Positions 34,972 to 43,440 of a DNA stretch of 64,000 bases are shown here, piece after piece; positions within the stretch are counted from its first letter, which is position 1, and each line of letters starts with the position of its first letter. Origin of the DNA: Asticcacaulis sp. MM231 (GTDB lineage Bacteria; Pseudomonadota; Alphaproteobacteria; Caulobacterales; Caulobacteraceae); NCBI RefSeq assembly GCF_964186625.1, contig NZ_OZ075109.1, forward strand, positions 248,001 to 312,000, given 5' to 3'. Both the position numbers and the translations under genes were made by a program. The notes under the pieces were generated by a model that was given only the letters and a program-made list of their open reading frames with translations, made no database searches and was not told where the DNA came from.

Positions 34972-35005
34972 ACTCACTTTATTGCCAATGTAAAAATGAG
35001 TGAAA
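34972..35005. promoter_or_regulatory. Palindromic operator B (TonB receptor promoter)
   Basis: ACTCA (34972-34976), 20 bp, TGAGTGAAA (34997-35005). The arms extend to a perfect 9-bp inverted repeat TTTCACTCA (34968-34976) / TGAGTGAAA. Same geometry as operator A. It is 120-155 bp upstream of the receptor ATG. Confidence 0.65.
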
Positions 35006-35014
35006 ATCATTAAT

Positions 35015-35043
35015 TTGTCATAAAAGGCTGCATTTTCTGTCAC
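35015..35043 (+). promoter_or_regulatory. Pho-box-like repeats upstream of the TonB receptor
   Basis: TTGTCAT (35015-35021) and CTGTCAC (35037-35043) match PhoB half-sites and lie 22 bp apart, two units of the 11-bp Pho-box period, with an AT-rich AAAA after the first. The middle half-site is poor. PhoB control is suggested, not shown. Confidence 0.45.
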
Positions 35044-35125
35044 GGCCACTGGCTAGTTTCCCCTCGACCGGGCCCCGCACGCTCATAGCGCCGCCCACAG
35101 GTTCGCAACATCAAGGGGATATACC

Positions 35126-37432
35126 ATGTCTTTTAAGAAACGGGTGATTTATGCGCCGCTTCTGGGCGCGCTGACTTTGGCCTGCCTGGCTGGCGCTGCC
35201 CACGCTGAGGGTGAAGCCTCCACCACGACCAGTGCAGAGGTGGATGGCATCACCAACGTCGTCGTGAAGGGAAATCGCAAGCTCTCCGGCGCCACAGCGG
35301 TCGCCAAAGAGCAGGCCGAGTACGGCAACGACGTGCAGGTCATTTCATCGGCTCAGGTCGAGCAAAGCGGCGCGGTCAACTTCGCCGAAGCTGTTCAGTT
35401 CCTCGTCAAGGGCGTCAATATCGGTTATTCGCCCGATGAAGGCGAGTTCACGATCCGTCTTGATGGCGGCGGTGACCGCGATACGCTGGTGACCCTTGAT
35501 GGCACGCCACTTTACGACCGCGGCCCGGCGCTGGAGAACATTTGGGGTGCAACTACCATCGATCAGCATATGATCGACAATATCGAAGTCTTCCGCGGCG
35601 GTAACAGCCTGTACTTCGGATCGAACGGCGGCATTGGCGTCGTTAACGTCATCACCAAGAAGCCCGACGGTACGCGCAAGGGTGACTTCGGCGTCTCCTA
35701 CGGTTCCTTCCAGACGCGCGAGATCTGGGGTAACTATTCGTTCCCGCTCGATAAGGACGGCAAACATTCGATCATGTTCTACGGATCGATGCTGGCGACC
35801 GACGGTCCGCGCATATTCGATCCCGCCGTCTTTACCGACAATGTCGCGCTTTCAGGCGGCGTGCAAAAGTATCCGCTCAACAAGAACGACATTGGCATCA
35901 AGTACCTGTGGCAGATTGACGAAAACACCGAACTGCGCGCCAACGCCATCTATACCGAGAGCTGGTTCCAGGACCCATTCCCATCCGGTGAATCCTATTC
36001 ACCCAATACGCTGCGCTACCCGATCTTTGATGTGTCTTTCACCAAGCGCTGGAACGACAAGCTGTTCCTGGAGGCCTCGGCCTACTACTCCAATCCAAAG
36101 CTGTGGAATGCCGAAGTCTATCCTGAAATCTGCATGATCGCGGCGGGCTGCGTTGATCCGAACGCCCCGACCAAGACCATTCCGAAGGGTGCCTGGACGG
36201 GTGCGGTCGAGCCGGGTTTTGGCCATGGTTTTGGCAACAGCAACCAATATGTTAGTGGCTTCAAGGAAAAGGGCGCCACGGTACGTGCCACCTGGAACGT
36301 CAACCCTTATCTCGAACTGGTCGGCGGTCTGCAATATGTGACCTATGCTGATGACTCTGATGACCGCTTCGCCATCCCGAACAATGACAGCACCACGACC
36401 GGCGTCTTTATCGATGTCCATCCACGCCTGCCGTTCAGCCCGGATACCCGCATTTCTCTGGCCATCCGCGAAGATTTCTCGGACGCTTTCGATCACAAGA
36501 TGATCTGGAAGTTCGGCGTAAAGCAGCCCTTCCTAAAGGACTTCTACGCCCGCGCCAATGGTGGCACGTCCTACAGCCTGCCGCAGACTAACGAACTTTA
36601 CATCAATAATCCGCGTCCGACGACGGCGACGGCGGCCGGCTTTACCGTGATCGGCAATCCGGATCTGCAGACGGAGGAAACCGAGACCTACAACGCCGCG
36701 ATTGGCTATAAGCATGACTTCGGCAAGATGGGCTTCTTTGCGGAAGTCGGCGCTTTCAACACGGAAATTTCCAACCGTATCCAGACCACATCGGGCCGCC
36801 CGATCATCGTACAATATAAGGGCGTCAACACCCCGGTCGACACCTATTTCAACAACTCGGCCAAGACGATCATCAAGGGGCTGACGGCGGAAGTTGACCT
36901 GCGCCTGGGTGAACAGTGGCACTTCAATATTGGCTACACCAAACAAGACGCCTCGGACGAAAGTGGTTCGCGCAAGGGTCTGCAGATCAATGAAACGCCG
37001 GAATGGTTCGCCATCGGTGCCATCGACTGGACCTCGCGTGACAAGCGCCTGAAGATCCAGCTTCTGCCGCGTATCCAGGGGCCGGAATGGTCAACGGGCG
37101 GCCCCGCCATGCCTGGCACCGCCAAGCCGGCGGTGAATGGCATTGGCGCTGACTCCGGTGTGCCGCGCTACCGTCATAACTTCGGCGACTACACCGTGGT
37201 CAACGGCAGCGTCACCTATCTGCTCGGCGACGACATGCAGCACCGCCTCCAGTTCCGCATCGTCAACCTCTTCAATGAGCACTATGCCGAGCGTTATGGC
37301 TACGGCAACAACTTCTACGGCGTCGACTATAACAAGGGCCTCTATAGCAATACCGATGACCGTTATTTCTACGGCTACGAATTCGAAGGCAAGCCGCGCA
37401 GCTTCTACATGACCTTCGCCACCAAGTTCTAG
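35126..37432 (+). CDS. TonB-dependent receptor (phosphorus-scavenging locus)
   Basis: 768 aa, RBS AAGGGG 8 nt before ATG. Signal peptide ~1-27 (ending AHAEG). The plug (~45-165) has the TonB-box-like ITNVVVKGNRK, then DTLVTLDGTPLYDRG and NIEVFRGGNSLYFGSNGGIGVVNVITKK; the barrel ends RSFYMTFATKF with the usual C-terminal Phe. There is no STN domain. With a phospholipase C and a phosphonate-type ABC transporter as neighbours it may import an organophosphate, for example a phospholipid head group; the substrate is inference. Operator B and Pho-like repeats precede it. Confidence 0.92.
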   Translation: MSFKKRVIYAPLLGALTLACLAGAAHAEGEASTTTSAEVDGITNVVVKGNRKLSGATAVAKEQAEYGNDVQVISSAQVEQSGAVNFAEAVQFLVKGVNIGYSPDEGEFTIRLDGGGDRDTLVTLDGTPLYDRGPALENIWGATTIDQHMIDNIEVFRGGNSLYFGSNGGIGVVNVITKKPDGTRKGDFGVSYGSFQTREIWGNYSFPLDKDGKHSIMFYGSMLATDGPRIFDPAVFTDNVALSGGVQKYPLNKNDIGIKYLWQIDENTELRANAIYTESWFQDPFPSGESYSPNTLRYPIFDVSFTKRWNDKLFLEASAYYSNPKLWNAEVYPEICMIAAGCVDPNAPTKTIPKGAWTGAVEPGFGHGFGNSNQYVSGFKEKGATVRATWNVNPYLELVGGLQYVTYADDSDDRFAIPNNDSTTTGVFIDVHPRLPFSPDTRISLAIREDFSDAFDHKMIWKFGVKQPFLKDFYARANGGTSYSLPQTNELYINNPRPTTATAAGFTVIGNPDLQTEETETYNAAIGYKHDFGKMGFFAEVGAFNTEISNRIQTTSGRPIIVQYKGVNTPVDTYFNNSAKTIIKGLTAEVDLRLGEQWHFNIGYTKQDASDESGSRKGLQINETPEWFAIGAIDWTSRDKRLKIQLLPRIQGPEWSTGGPAMPGTAKPAVNGIGADSGVPRYRHNFGDYTVVNGSVTYLLGDDMQHRLQFRIVNLFNEHYAERYGYGNNFYGVDYNKGLYSNTDDRYFYGYEFEGKPRSFYMTFATKF

Positions 37433-37530
37433 TTTCTCTCTTGTGCCAACTTTGTGTGTGTCCCCGTCAACACTCGGGGCGCGCGTGGCGAGAAAGCGTT
37501 TAGCCGCGCGCGTTCCTCCGATGTGATCCT

Positions 37531-37573
37531 GCCTTGTCCTGTCCGTCACATCCTGAGACGGGCAGGACAAGGC
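37531..37573 (+). promoter_or_regulatory. Long intercistronic stem-loop before the phospholipase gene
   Basis: GCCTTGTCCTGTCCGTC (37531-37547) pairs with GACGGGCAGGACAAGGC (37557-37573), 17 pairs with one T-G, loop of 9. No T run follows, so it is unlikely to be a simple terminator. It ends 38 bp before the phospholipase ATG and may stabilise or attenuate the receptor-phospholipase mRNA. Confidence 0.55.
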
Positions 37574-37611
37574 TTCACCGCTTGGACTTTCCCTTTCCGG
37601 AGCACGATCCC

Positions 37612-39756
37612 ATGACCGAGACCAACCGTCGCAATCTTCTTCGTATGTTTGGCGCTGGGGCGGGTCTGGCCGCCAGCGCCACGCCCTTTTCGAACGCTAT
37701 CGCCCAGGCCCTCAGCATCCCGGCCAAATCCGTCACCGGTACCATCAAAGACGTTAAGCACATCGTCATCCTGATGCAGGAAAACCGCTCGTTCGATCAC
37801 TACTTCGGCACCTTGAAAGGCGTGCGTGGCTTTGGTGATCGCCATCCGGTGCCTATGGCGGCCGGGCCGGTATGGCAGCAGTCGGATGGCAAGAAGATCA
37901 TCCCACCTTACCACCTCGATACCAAAACGACCAATGCCATCGCGGTGCCCGGCACACCGCATGGGTTCGGTGACGCGCAAGCCGCCTGGAACCAGGGCAA
38001 GTTTGGCTACTGGCCGAAATACAAGAACCCCTATTCGATGGGCTACTACCAACGTGAGGATATCCCCTTCCAGTTCGCACTCGCCGAAGCGTTTACGATC
38101 TGCGATGCCTATCACTGCTCGTTGACCTCTTGCACGGATCCCAACCGCATCGTCTTCTGGTCAGGTTCGAACCACGATCCGGACCTACGCGCCAAGGGCA
38201 TCAATGCGACGAAAGACAATTCTGAACCTATGAACCTGCGCTGCTGGGTCAAGGGAACTCTGCCGGAACCTGGCTACACCTACCAGGGTTCCGCTTTCAC
38301 CTGGCCGACCCTGCCGGACGTTCTGGAAAAAGCCGGCGTGTCCTGGCGCTTTTATCAGGACCCGAACGACAACTGGACCGGCGCCATGCACGGCGCCCTG
38401 GCGTTCGCCAGTTTCCGCGACGCCAAGCCAGGTTCGGCCATTTACGAAAAAGGCATGCGCCACTGGTCGCTTGAGCAGTTCGCGCAGGATGTGAAAGACA
38501 ACACCCTGCCGGAAGTCTCGTGGATTTTGCCACCCAAGGACTGGTCGGAGCATCCTTCCGCCTCGACGCCGCTGCAAGGCGCGGAATTTACGGCCGGCAT
38601 TTTGTCGGCGCTGACCAGCAATCCTGAAGTATGGGCCAGTACGGTCTTCTTCCAGACCTTCGATGAAAACGACGGCCTGTTCGATCACGCGCCGGCGCCG
38701 GCGCCGCCTTCCTTCAACGTCGCCGGCGAGCTCATGGGCAAGTCGACGGTAGATGTAAAGGGCTTCTACTTTAGTGATCCTGAGCGCAAGTTCCTTGAAG
38801 CCGATGACACGATCACGGGCACGCTTAGGCCCTGGGGCCTTGGCCCGCGCGTGCCGATGTATGTCGTCTCGCCGTGGAGCCGCGGTGGCTGGGTGTCATC
38901 CGAAGTGTTCGACCACACCTCTGTCGGCCGGTTCCTGGAAAAGCGCTTTGATGTGGTGATCCCGGCTATCAGTCCGTGGAGCCGCGCTGTTTGTGGCGAC
39001 CTGACCTCGGCCTTTGATTTTGCCAATCCGAACGCGCAGGTCGCGCCGCTGCCGGATGCCTCGGGTTCGCGCAAAGCCGTTCTGGAGCAGATCCACCGCA
39101 AGCGCATCGAGCCGCCGGCGACACCGTCGCCCTTGACGCAGGAAACCGGAACGCGCCCATCCCGCGCTCTGCCATACGCCCTTGAGGTGCGTCCGAAGCT
39201 TGAATCGGACAGCCTCACGCTGGACTTCGTCAACACCGGCAAGATGGGGGCTGTCTTCCACGTCTATGACCGCCAGAATCTCGAAGCGATTCCGCGCCGT
39301 TATACGGTCGAGGCCGGCAAGACACTGAGCGACCGTTTCGCTTTCTCTGACGGTCATTATGACCTGTGGATTTTGGCGCCGAACGGTTTCCACCGCAGCT
39401 TCAAAGGGCAGACAAACGCCATAGAGATTGCGGCCACAACGTCGCCCAAGCCAGCCGTCTTGACCCTAACCTTGCGTAACACGACCAAGGCGTCGCTGAC
39501 TGTGGCTGTGGATGCCGAGGTCTATAATCTCGGCAGCAAGTCGCTGACTTTGAAGCCAGGACAAAGCCATAAGGAAGTGTTTTTGGCGGGCGAGCATGGC
39601 AACTGGTACGATGTCACGGTGACGGCGGACGGGTTCGAACGGCGCTTTGCCGGCCGGATCGAGACCGGCGCGCACAGCTTCAGCGACCCGGCGCCAACTC
39701 TGGCCCGTGCGCCGGCGGCTTATGTGGCGCCTGAGCCCCGCTTGCCTAAGTTCTAA
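37612..39756 (+). CDS. Phosphocholine-specific phospholipase C, Tat-exported
   Basis: About 714 aa from the ATG at 37612 with CGGAG upstream; an in-frame ATG at 37534 falls in the stem-loop. A twin-arginine signal (ETNRRNLLRMFGAGAGLAASATPF) precedes the phosphoesterase domain with HIVILMQENRSFDHYFGTLKGVRGFGD and FFQTFDENDGLFDHAPAPAPP. Two C-terminal DUF756 repeats (~510-690) follow. The family removes phosphocholine from phosphatidylcholine or sphingomyelin and is often induced by phosphate starvation. It is 179 bp after the receptor on the same strand and is followed by a strong terminator. Confidence 0.93.
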   Translation: MTETNRRNLLRMFGAGAGLAASATPFSNAIAQALSIPAKSVTGTIKDVKHIVILMQENRSFDHYFGTLKGVRGFGDRHPVPMAAGPVWQQSDGKKIIPPYHLDTKTTNAIAVPGTPHGFGDAQAAWNQGKFGYWPKYKNPYSMGYYQREDIPFQFALAEAFTICDAYHCSLTSCTDPNRIVFWSGSNHDPDLRAKGINATKDNSEPMNLRCWVKGTLPEPGYTYQGSAFTWPTLPDVLEKAGVSWRFYQDPNDNWTGAMHGALAFASFRDAKPGSAIYEKGMRHWSLEQFAQDVKDNTLPEVSWILPPKDWSEHPSASTPLQGAEFTAGILSALTSNPEVWASTVFFQTFDENDGLFDHAPAPAPPSFNVAGELMGKSTVDVKGFYFSDPERKFLEADDTITGTLRPWGLGPRVPMYVVSPWSRGGWVSSEVFDHTSVGRFLEKRFDVVIPAISPWSRAVCGDLTSAFDFANPNAQVAPLPDASGSRKAVLEQIHRKRIEPPATPSPLTQETGTRPSRALPYALEVRPKLESDSLTLDFVNTGKMGAVFHVYDRQNLEAIPRRYTVEAGKTLSDRFAFSDGHYDLWILAPNGFHRSFKGQTNAIEIAATTSPKPAVLTLTLRNTTKASLTVAVDAEVYNLGSKSLTLKPGQSHKEVFLAGEHGNWYDVTVTADGFERRFAGRIETGAHSFSDPAPTLARAPAAYVAPEPRLPKF

Positions 39757-39776
39757 GAGGCCGCTTGGTCGCCAAT

Positions 39777-39820
39777 CCCCGTAATCGATAAATGCTACAT
39801 TTATCGATTACGGGGATTTT
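39777..39820 (+). terminator. Strong rho-independent terminator after the phospholipase gene
   Basis: CCCCGTAATCGATAAAT (39777-39793) and ATTTATCGATTACGGGG (39799-39815) form a perfect 17-bp stem with loop GCTAC, followed by ATTTTTG. It is 20 bp after the phospholipase stop. The stem could also stop leftward transcription from phnE, whose gene ends at 40036. Confidence 0.9.
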
Positions 39821-40035
39821 TGCGTTTGCACGTCGATGTCTTAGAGGGCCGTGGGATGAGGTCTGACTGAGAGTCATGCCTAGCGCCGCTGACAAGACGT
39901 GCCTGGGGGTAGTGAAGGGGAGCATGGCGTGGACGCAAGGTCTGAGGCTCTTGTCAGATCCAGGACTGCCAATCCACGATGGTGGCTCGAACAAACAGCC
40001 CCCTTATCTGGGAGAGAGTGTCCAGGAAGGCGGCC

Positions 40036-41049
40036 TTACAGATAGATGCGTCTTAGACGGTTGGACACCTGCTCCAGAATCAGCACCAGCAGGAAGATCC
40101 CGACCAGAATGGTGCCGACATGGCCGTAATTGTACATGTCGTAGCGACCTTTCAGTTCCTGCCCGATGCCGCCAGCCCCGACGAGACCGATCACCATGGC
40201 CATACGCATATTGCGATCAAGCACATAGAGGGTATAGGCGATATATTGCGGCATGACCTGCGGCAGGATGGCGAAGCCTAGGATTTTGAGCCGGTTGGCG
40301 CCGATGGCGCGCAAGGCTTCCTGCGGTTTGATGTCGGCGTTTTCCATGTCGTCGGCGTAGAACTTGCCGAGGAAGCCGGCGCCATAAAAGGCCAGCGCCA
40401 GCACACCGGCGATAGGTCCGAAGCCGTAGGCCAGAACCAGAAACAGCGCGCTGATGAGTTCGGGGACTGCCCGGAACAGGCTGACAATGCCGCGGCTGAC
40501 AATATAGGCCAGTGTGTTTGGCGTCAGGTTGCGGGCCCCGAAAATAGCCAGGGGTGCGCCCAGAATGACCGCGATCAAGGTGCCCCACAGGGCAATCTCC
40601 AGCGTCTCCACGAGCTTGAGGGCAACGCGCACGACATAACCATAAGGTTCAACCAGAAACTCCGTCCGTTCCACCGAGGCATCCATTTGGTAGGTGTCCG
40701 GATTGAGGGTCTCAACCTTGGTTTCTGTCGTTTCAATATGCGAGAAGGGCGGCAGGTGCGCACGATCGAAATGTTCGATCCGGCTGGTTTCTGTGCGCTC
40801 TTCGAGCACCAGGGGGAAGAGTTGTTTGACCAGTCCGCCGAGGCCTTGCGCCACCTGGCTATCGGCGCGCTGACCGGCGACGTAAGCGACCGCATCTGCC
40901 GTCATAGCGGCGGCGCGATCCATCTCAACACGTTTGCCGGTGTAGGCGATAACGAGGAAGGCGACGATAATGAGCGCGATCTTGCCCATCGAGTAAGGTT
41001 TGGGGAACTGCCAGTCTTTCGGCTGACGGGTCGTTTCGGATTGGATCAT
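40036..41049 (-). CDS. phnE: Phosphonate-type ABC transporter permease PhnE
   Basis: About 337 aa from the ATG at 41049, which overlaps the phnC stop (ATGA). One membrane segment (~24-42) and a periplasmic loop of about 110 residues precede the permease core; ALRAIGANRLKILGFAILPQVMPQYIAYTLYVLDRNMRMAMVIGLVGAGGIGQEL is the EAA loop and conserved PhnE end. The N-terminal loop makes it longer than the common ~260-280 aa PhnE. It forms the inner-membrane pore with PhnC as ATPase. Confidence 0.92.
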   Translation of the reverse strand: MIQSETTRQPKDWQFPKPYSMGKIALIIVAFLVIAYTGKRVEMDRAAAMTADAVAYVAGQRADSQVAQGLGGLVKQLFPLVLEERTETSRIEHFDRAHLPPFSHIETTETKVETLNPDTYQMDASVERTEFLVEPYGYVVRVALKLVETLEIALWGTLIAVILGAPLAIFGARNLTPNTLAYIVSRGIVSLFRAVPELISALFLVLAYGFGPIAGVLALAFYGAGFLGKFYADDMENADIKPQEALRAIGANRLKILGFAILPQVMPQYIAYTLYVLDRNMRMAMVIGLVGAGGIGQELKGRYDMYNYGHVGTILVGIFLLVLILEQVSNRLRRIYL

Positions 41050-41810
41050 GGCAAGGTCTCGAAGGCGGGTTCGACCGGCTGCTGCCCGCCGTAGATGTCG
41101 GAAACTGTCGCTACGTCCAAGGCTGATGGCGGGCCGTCGAAGACGAGGCGGCCGGCTTTCAGCGCGACAATCCGATCGGCATAACGTTTGGCCAGTTCGA
41201 CCTGGTGAAGGCTGCACAAAACGCTGGAACCGCGCACGCGGGCCTGCGAGACGATCAGGCGGACAATGTCGTCGCTGATCTTCGGGTCGAGACTGGCGAC
41301 CGGTTCATCGGCCAGAATGACGGCTGGATCGAGCATAAAGGCGCGCGCGATGCCGACGCGTTGTTGCTGTCCGCCCGAGAGATCGCTCGCACGCCGGCGC
41401 AGGTGATCTTCCTCAAGCCCGACAGCGTTGACGAGTTCGCAGACCGTTGCGCGTTGCGCCGGCGTAAACAGGCCCAGCAGCGCGCACCAGGTCGGGACCA
41501 CCGGTAGCGCGCCGGACATGACGTTATCCGCCACGCTCGCGCGGGCCGCGAGATTAAAGGCCTGGTGGATCATGCCGATCCCTGGTCGTAACTTTGTCAA
41601 GCTCTTCCGGGTCACCGTCTGGCCGTTGATGGAGATGCTGCCCGATGTGGGTTCGGTGAGACCATTGACCATGCGCAGGAGCGTCGACTTGCCGGCGCCC
41701 GAAGGGCCCAGGATCACGCACACCTGGCCTTCCGGGACGCTGAAGGAGACCCCGGACAAGGCGATAAGGCCGTCCTTGTAGCGCTTGGTGACATCCGTAA
41801 ACTCAAGCAT
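41046..41810 (-). CDS. phnC: Phosphonate-type ABC transporter ATPase PhnC
   Basis: 254 aa. Walker A is LGPSGAGKSTLLRMVNG, the signature DLSGGQQQRVGIARAF and Walker B VILADEPVASLDP. MLEFTDVTKRYKDGLIALSGVSFSVPEGQ is the typical PhnC start. It powers uptake of phosphonate, phosphite or phosphate esters with PhnD and PhnE. It shares one base with phnD at its start and overlaps phnE by 4 bp at its end. Confidence 0.94.
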   Translation of the reverse strand: MLEFTDVTKRYKDGLIALSGVSFSVPEGQVCVILGPSGAGKSTLLRMVNGLTEPTSGSISINGQTVTRKSLTKLRPGIGMIHQAFNLAARASVADNVMSGALPVVPTWCALLGLFTPAQRATVCELVNAVGLEEDHLRRRASDLSGGQQQRVGIARAFMLDPAVILADEPVASLDPKISDDIVRLIVSQARVRGSSVLCSLHQVELAKRYADRIVALKAGRLVFDGPPSALDVATVSDIYGGQQPVEPAFETLP

Positions 41811-42733
41811 CAGCGCTGAGCTGCCTTCTTGAGGATTTCGCCCTTGAGCTGGTCATTGACCTTGGCCATCTTGGCGGCGGCGACGTTAAACTTGGCGGCG
41901 GGATAGGCGGTGTCGTAACGATCAATCTTGGCACCGCCGTAACCGCGGATCATATCCGGCGTCACACCAGGGGCGGTGTGAACGGTTGCAAAGGCCGCCT
42001 TCAGTTGCTTTTTGATCGCCGGTGGCAGTTTTTGGTTCATGACCAGAGGCGGGTAGGGGATAGGCATGCTCTTGGCGACGACCTGAATGGTTTTCGGATC
42101 AACGGCGCCCTGGCGCACGGCCTTGTCAAAGCTGTCGAACGACAAAGCGGCGACATCTACTTGTCCTTGTACGAGCGCGGCCAGGCTGTTGGCGTGGCTA
42201 CCAGTCAGGCGAATGGCAGACAGATCGCGCACCGGGTCGAGGCCAGCTTCCAAAATCATTGCCATGGGAAAAACGAAGGAGGAGGTGGAGTTGATATCGC
42301 CAAATGCGACGCGCTTGCCTTTCAAGGCCTTGATCGATGTGATTGGCGTGCCGGCTTTTGCGAACAGGCCGGCGTAATAGGTCGATTGCCCCTTCTCGAC
42401 GCCGACGGCAAGCAACTCGGCGCAGTGGCGTTCATTGGCCTGTATGTAGGTGACGGCACCGACGAAGGCGATATCAGCCGAGCCGTTGCACAGCGCCTGA
42501 ACGACCGCTGAATAGGACTGGCCGACGCGAATTTCAAAATTGAGATTGGTGGTGCGGGTGACGGCGTTGAACAAAGGCTGATAGTCAGCGCGTGTGCCGT
42601 CTTCGGTGCCGCCATCGGCAGGAATGAGGATGACCCGTAGCGGATGTGTGCTTGTGCCCAGAGGCGCGATCGCGTGGGAAGGGCCGCTGATCGCAAAAAA
42701 CAACCCGATCACGGCGAATATAAAGCGTATCAT
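41810..42733 (-). CDS. phnD: Phosphate/phosphonate-binding periplasmic protein PhnD
   Basis: 307 aa, RBS AGGAGG 6 nt before ATG, signal peptide ~1-22. The PhnD-like binding fold shows LRVILIPADGGTEDGTRADYQPLFNAV, DIAFVGAVTYIQANER, KGKRVAFGDINSTSSFVFPMAMILEAG and GSHANSLAALVQGQVDVAALSFDSF. The ligand (phosphonate, phosphite or a phosphate ester) cannot be read from sequence. It is the first gene of phnDCE; a Pho-box-like repeat lies about 60 bp upstream. Confidence 0.93.
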   Translation of the reverse strand: MIRFIFAVIGLFFAISGPSHAIAPLGTSTHPLRVILIPADGGTEDGTRADYQPLFNAVTRTTNLNFEIRVGQSYSAVVQALCNGSADIAFVGAVTYIQANERHCAELLAVGVEKGQSTYYAGLFAKAGTPITSIKALKGKRVAFGDINSTSSFVFPMAMILEAGLDPVRDLSAIRLTGSHANSLAALVQGQVDVAALSFDSFDKAVRQGAVDPKTIQVVAKSMPIPYPPLVMNQKLPPAIKKQLKAAFATVHTAPGVTPDMIRGYGGAKIDRYDTAYPAAKFNVAAAKMAKVNDQLKGEILKKAAQR

Positions 42734-43440
42734 GAGAGCCTCCTGTTTTAGGGCTTATCACCCGAACTAGAGGAGGCTTACTGGGGGAAAGTGACAGTGG
42801 CGTGAATGCCGCTCATTATTTCTCAAAAGAAAAAGTGAACTTAACTCACAAAGAAAACAGCTTTGTGAATCTGGTGCGGGGCGTCCCCCTACGCATTAGG
42901 ATGCGCCGAAAAGCCATGCGCTGAATGGCGCAGGTACAATCGTCGCTGTTGCCTACGATAACCTGCAAGTGGTGTTGCCCTTATCGCGCCACGGCATGTC
43001 CGTGCGGTGGAAACCATCCAATGGCGGTTCAGAAAAGGTTGGCTGTCGGTAATCCGAAATTAACCTGGCGCACCTGACTAGGCAACCAAACTGACTGCGT
43101 GCTGAAAATTTATACCGTAATTTCAATAATATACTGCTTCGAAGTTCTATTCGGAATGGTGCGCCACTCCTGTCCATGTCACTTAAGGCACGACACTTTG
43201 AGCGCTAAGATGCGCCACAATAACAACCCCATCTTGTAAAGATGGGCAAGCCGTTCAAGGTTGTCCTTCAATTTTTCGATCATAGCTGCAACTTCAGGAT
43301 GTATTGCGCCGGAATAGTGATCGGGGTTCAGTTACCGAAATATTCAAGACGTGCGGGTGAAGACTTTTTCAACGATACCGGCCTAAAGCGGTCCTTTGTG
43401 CAGCCTGGAGCTGTTAGCAGCTTGCCGATATTGAAAGCGG
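42734..43440. other. Gap between phnD and the ferric-reductase-like gene
   Basis: 707 bp. The left end holds the phnD RBS and Pho-box-like site (42791-42808) and A-rich sequence to 42870. From 42900 to 43440 only short reading frames without plausible family or RBS were seen. No RNA gene recognised. Confidence 0.4.
42791..42808 (-). promoter_or_regulatory. Pho-box-like site upstream of phnD
   Basis: On - the sequence reads CATTCAC-GCCA-CTGTCAC: two 7-bp half-sites with the standard 4-bp spacer; the second matches the PhoB half-site fully and the first at 5 of 7 positions. It lies 58-75 bp upstream of the phnD ATG. Confidence 0.5.

Noticed and set aside
42811..42850. A third RpiR-like site upstream of phnD (GCTCA ... 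AAAGTGAA)
   Set aside because: Spacing is 21 rather than 25 between arm starts and the right arm matches only 6 of 9, so it does not fit the twin operators.
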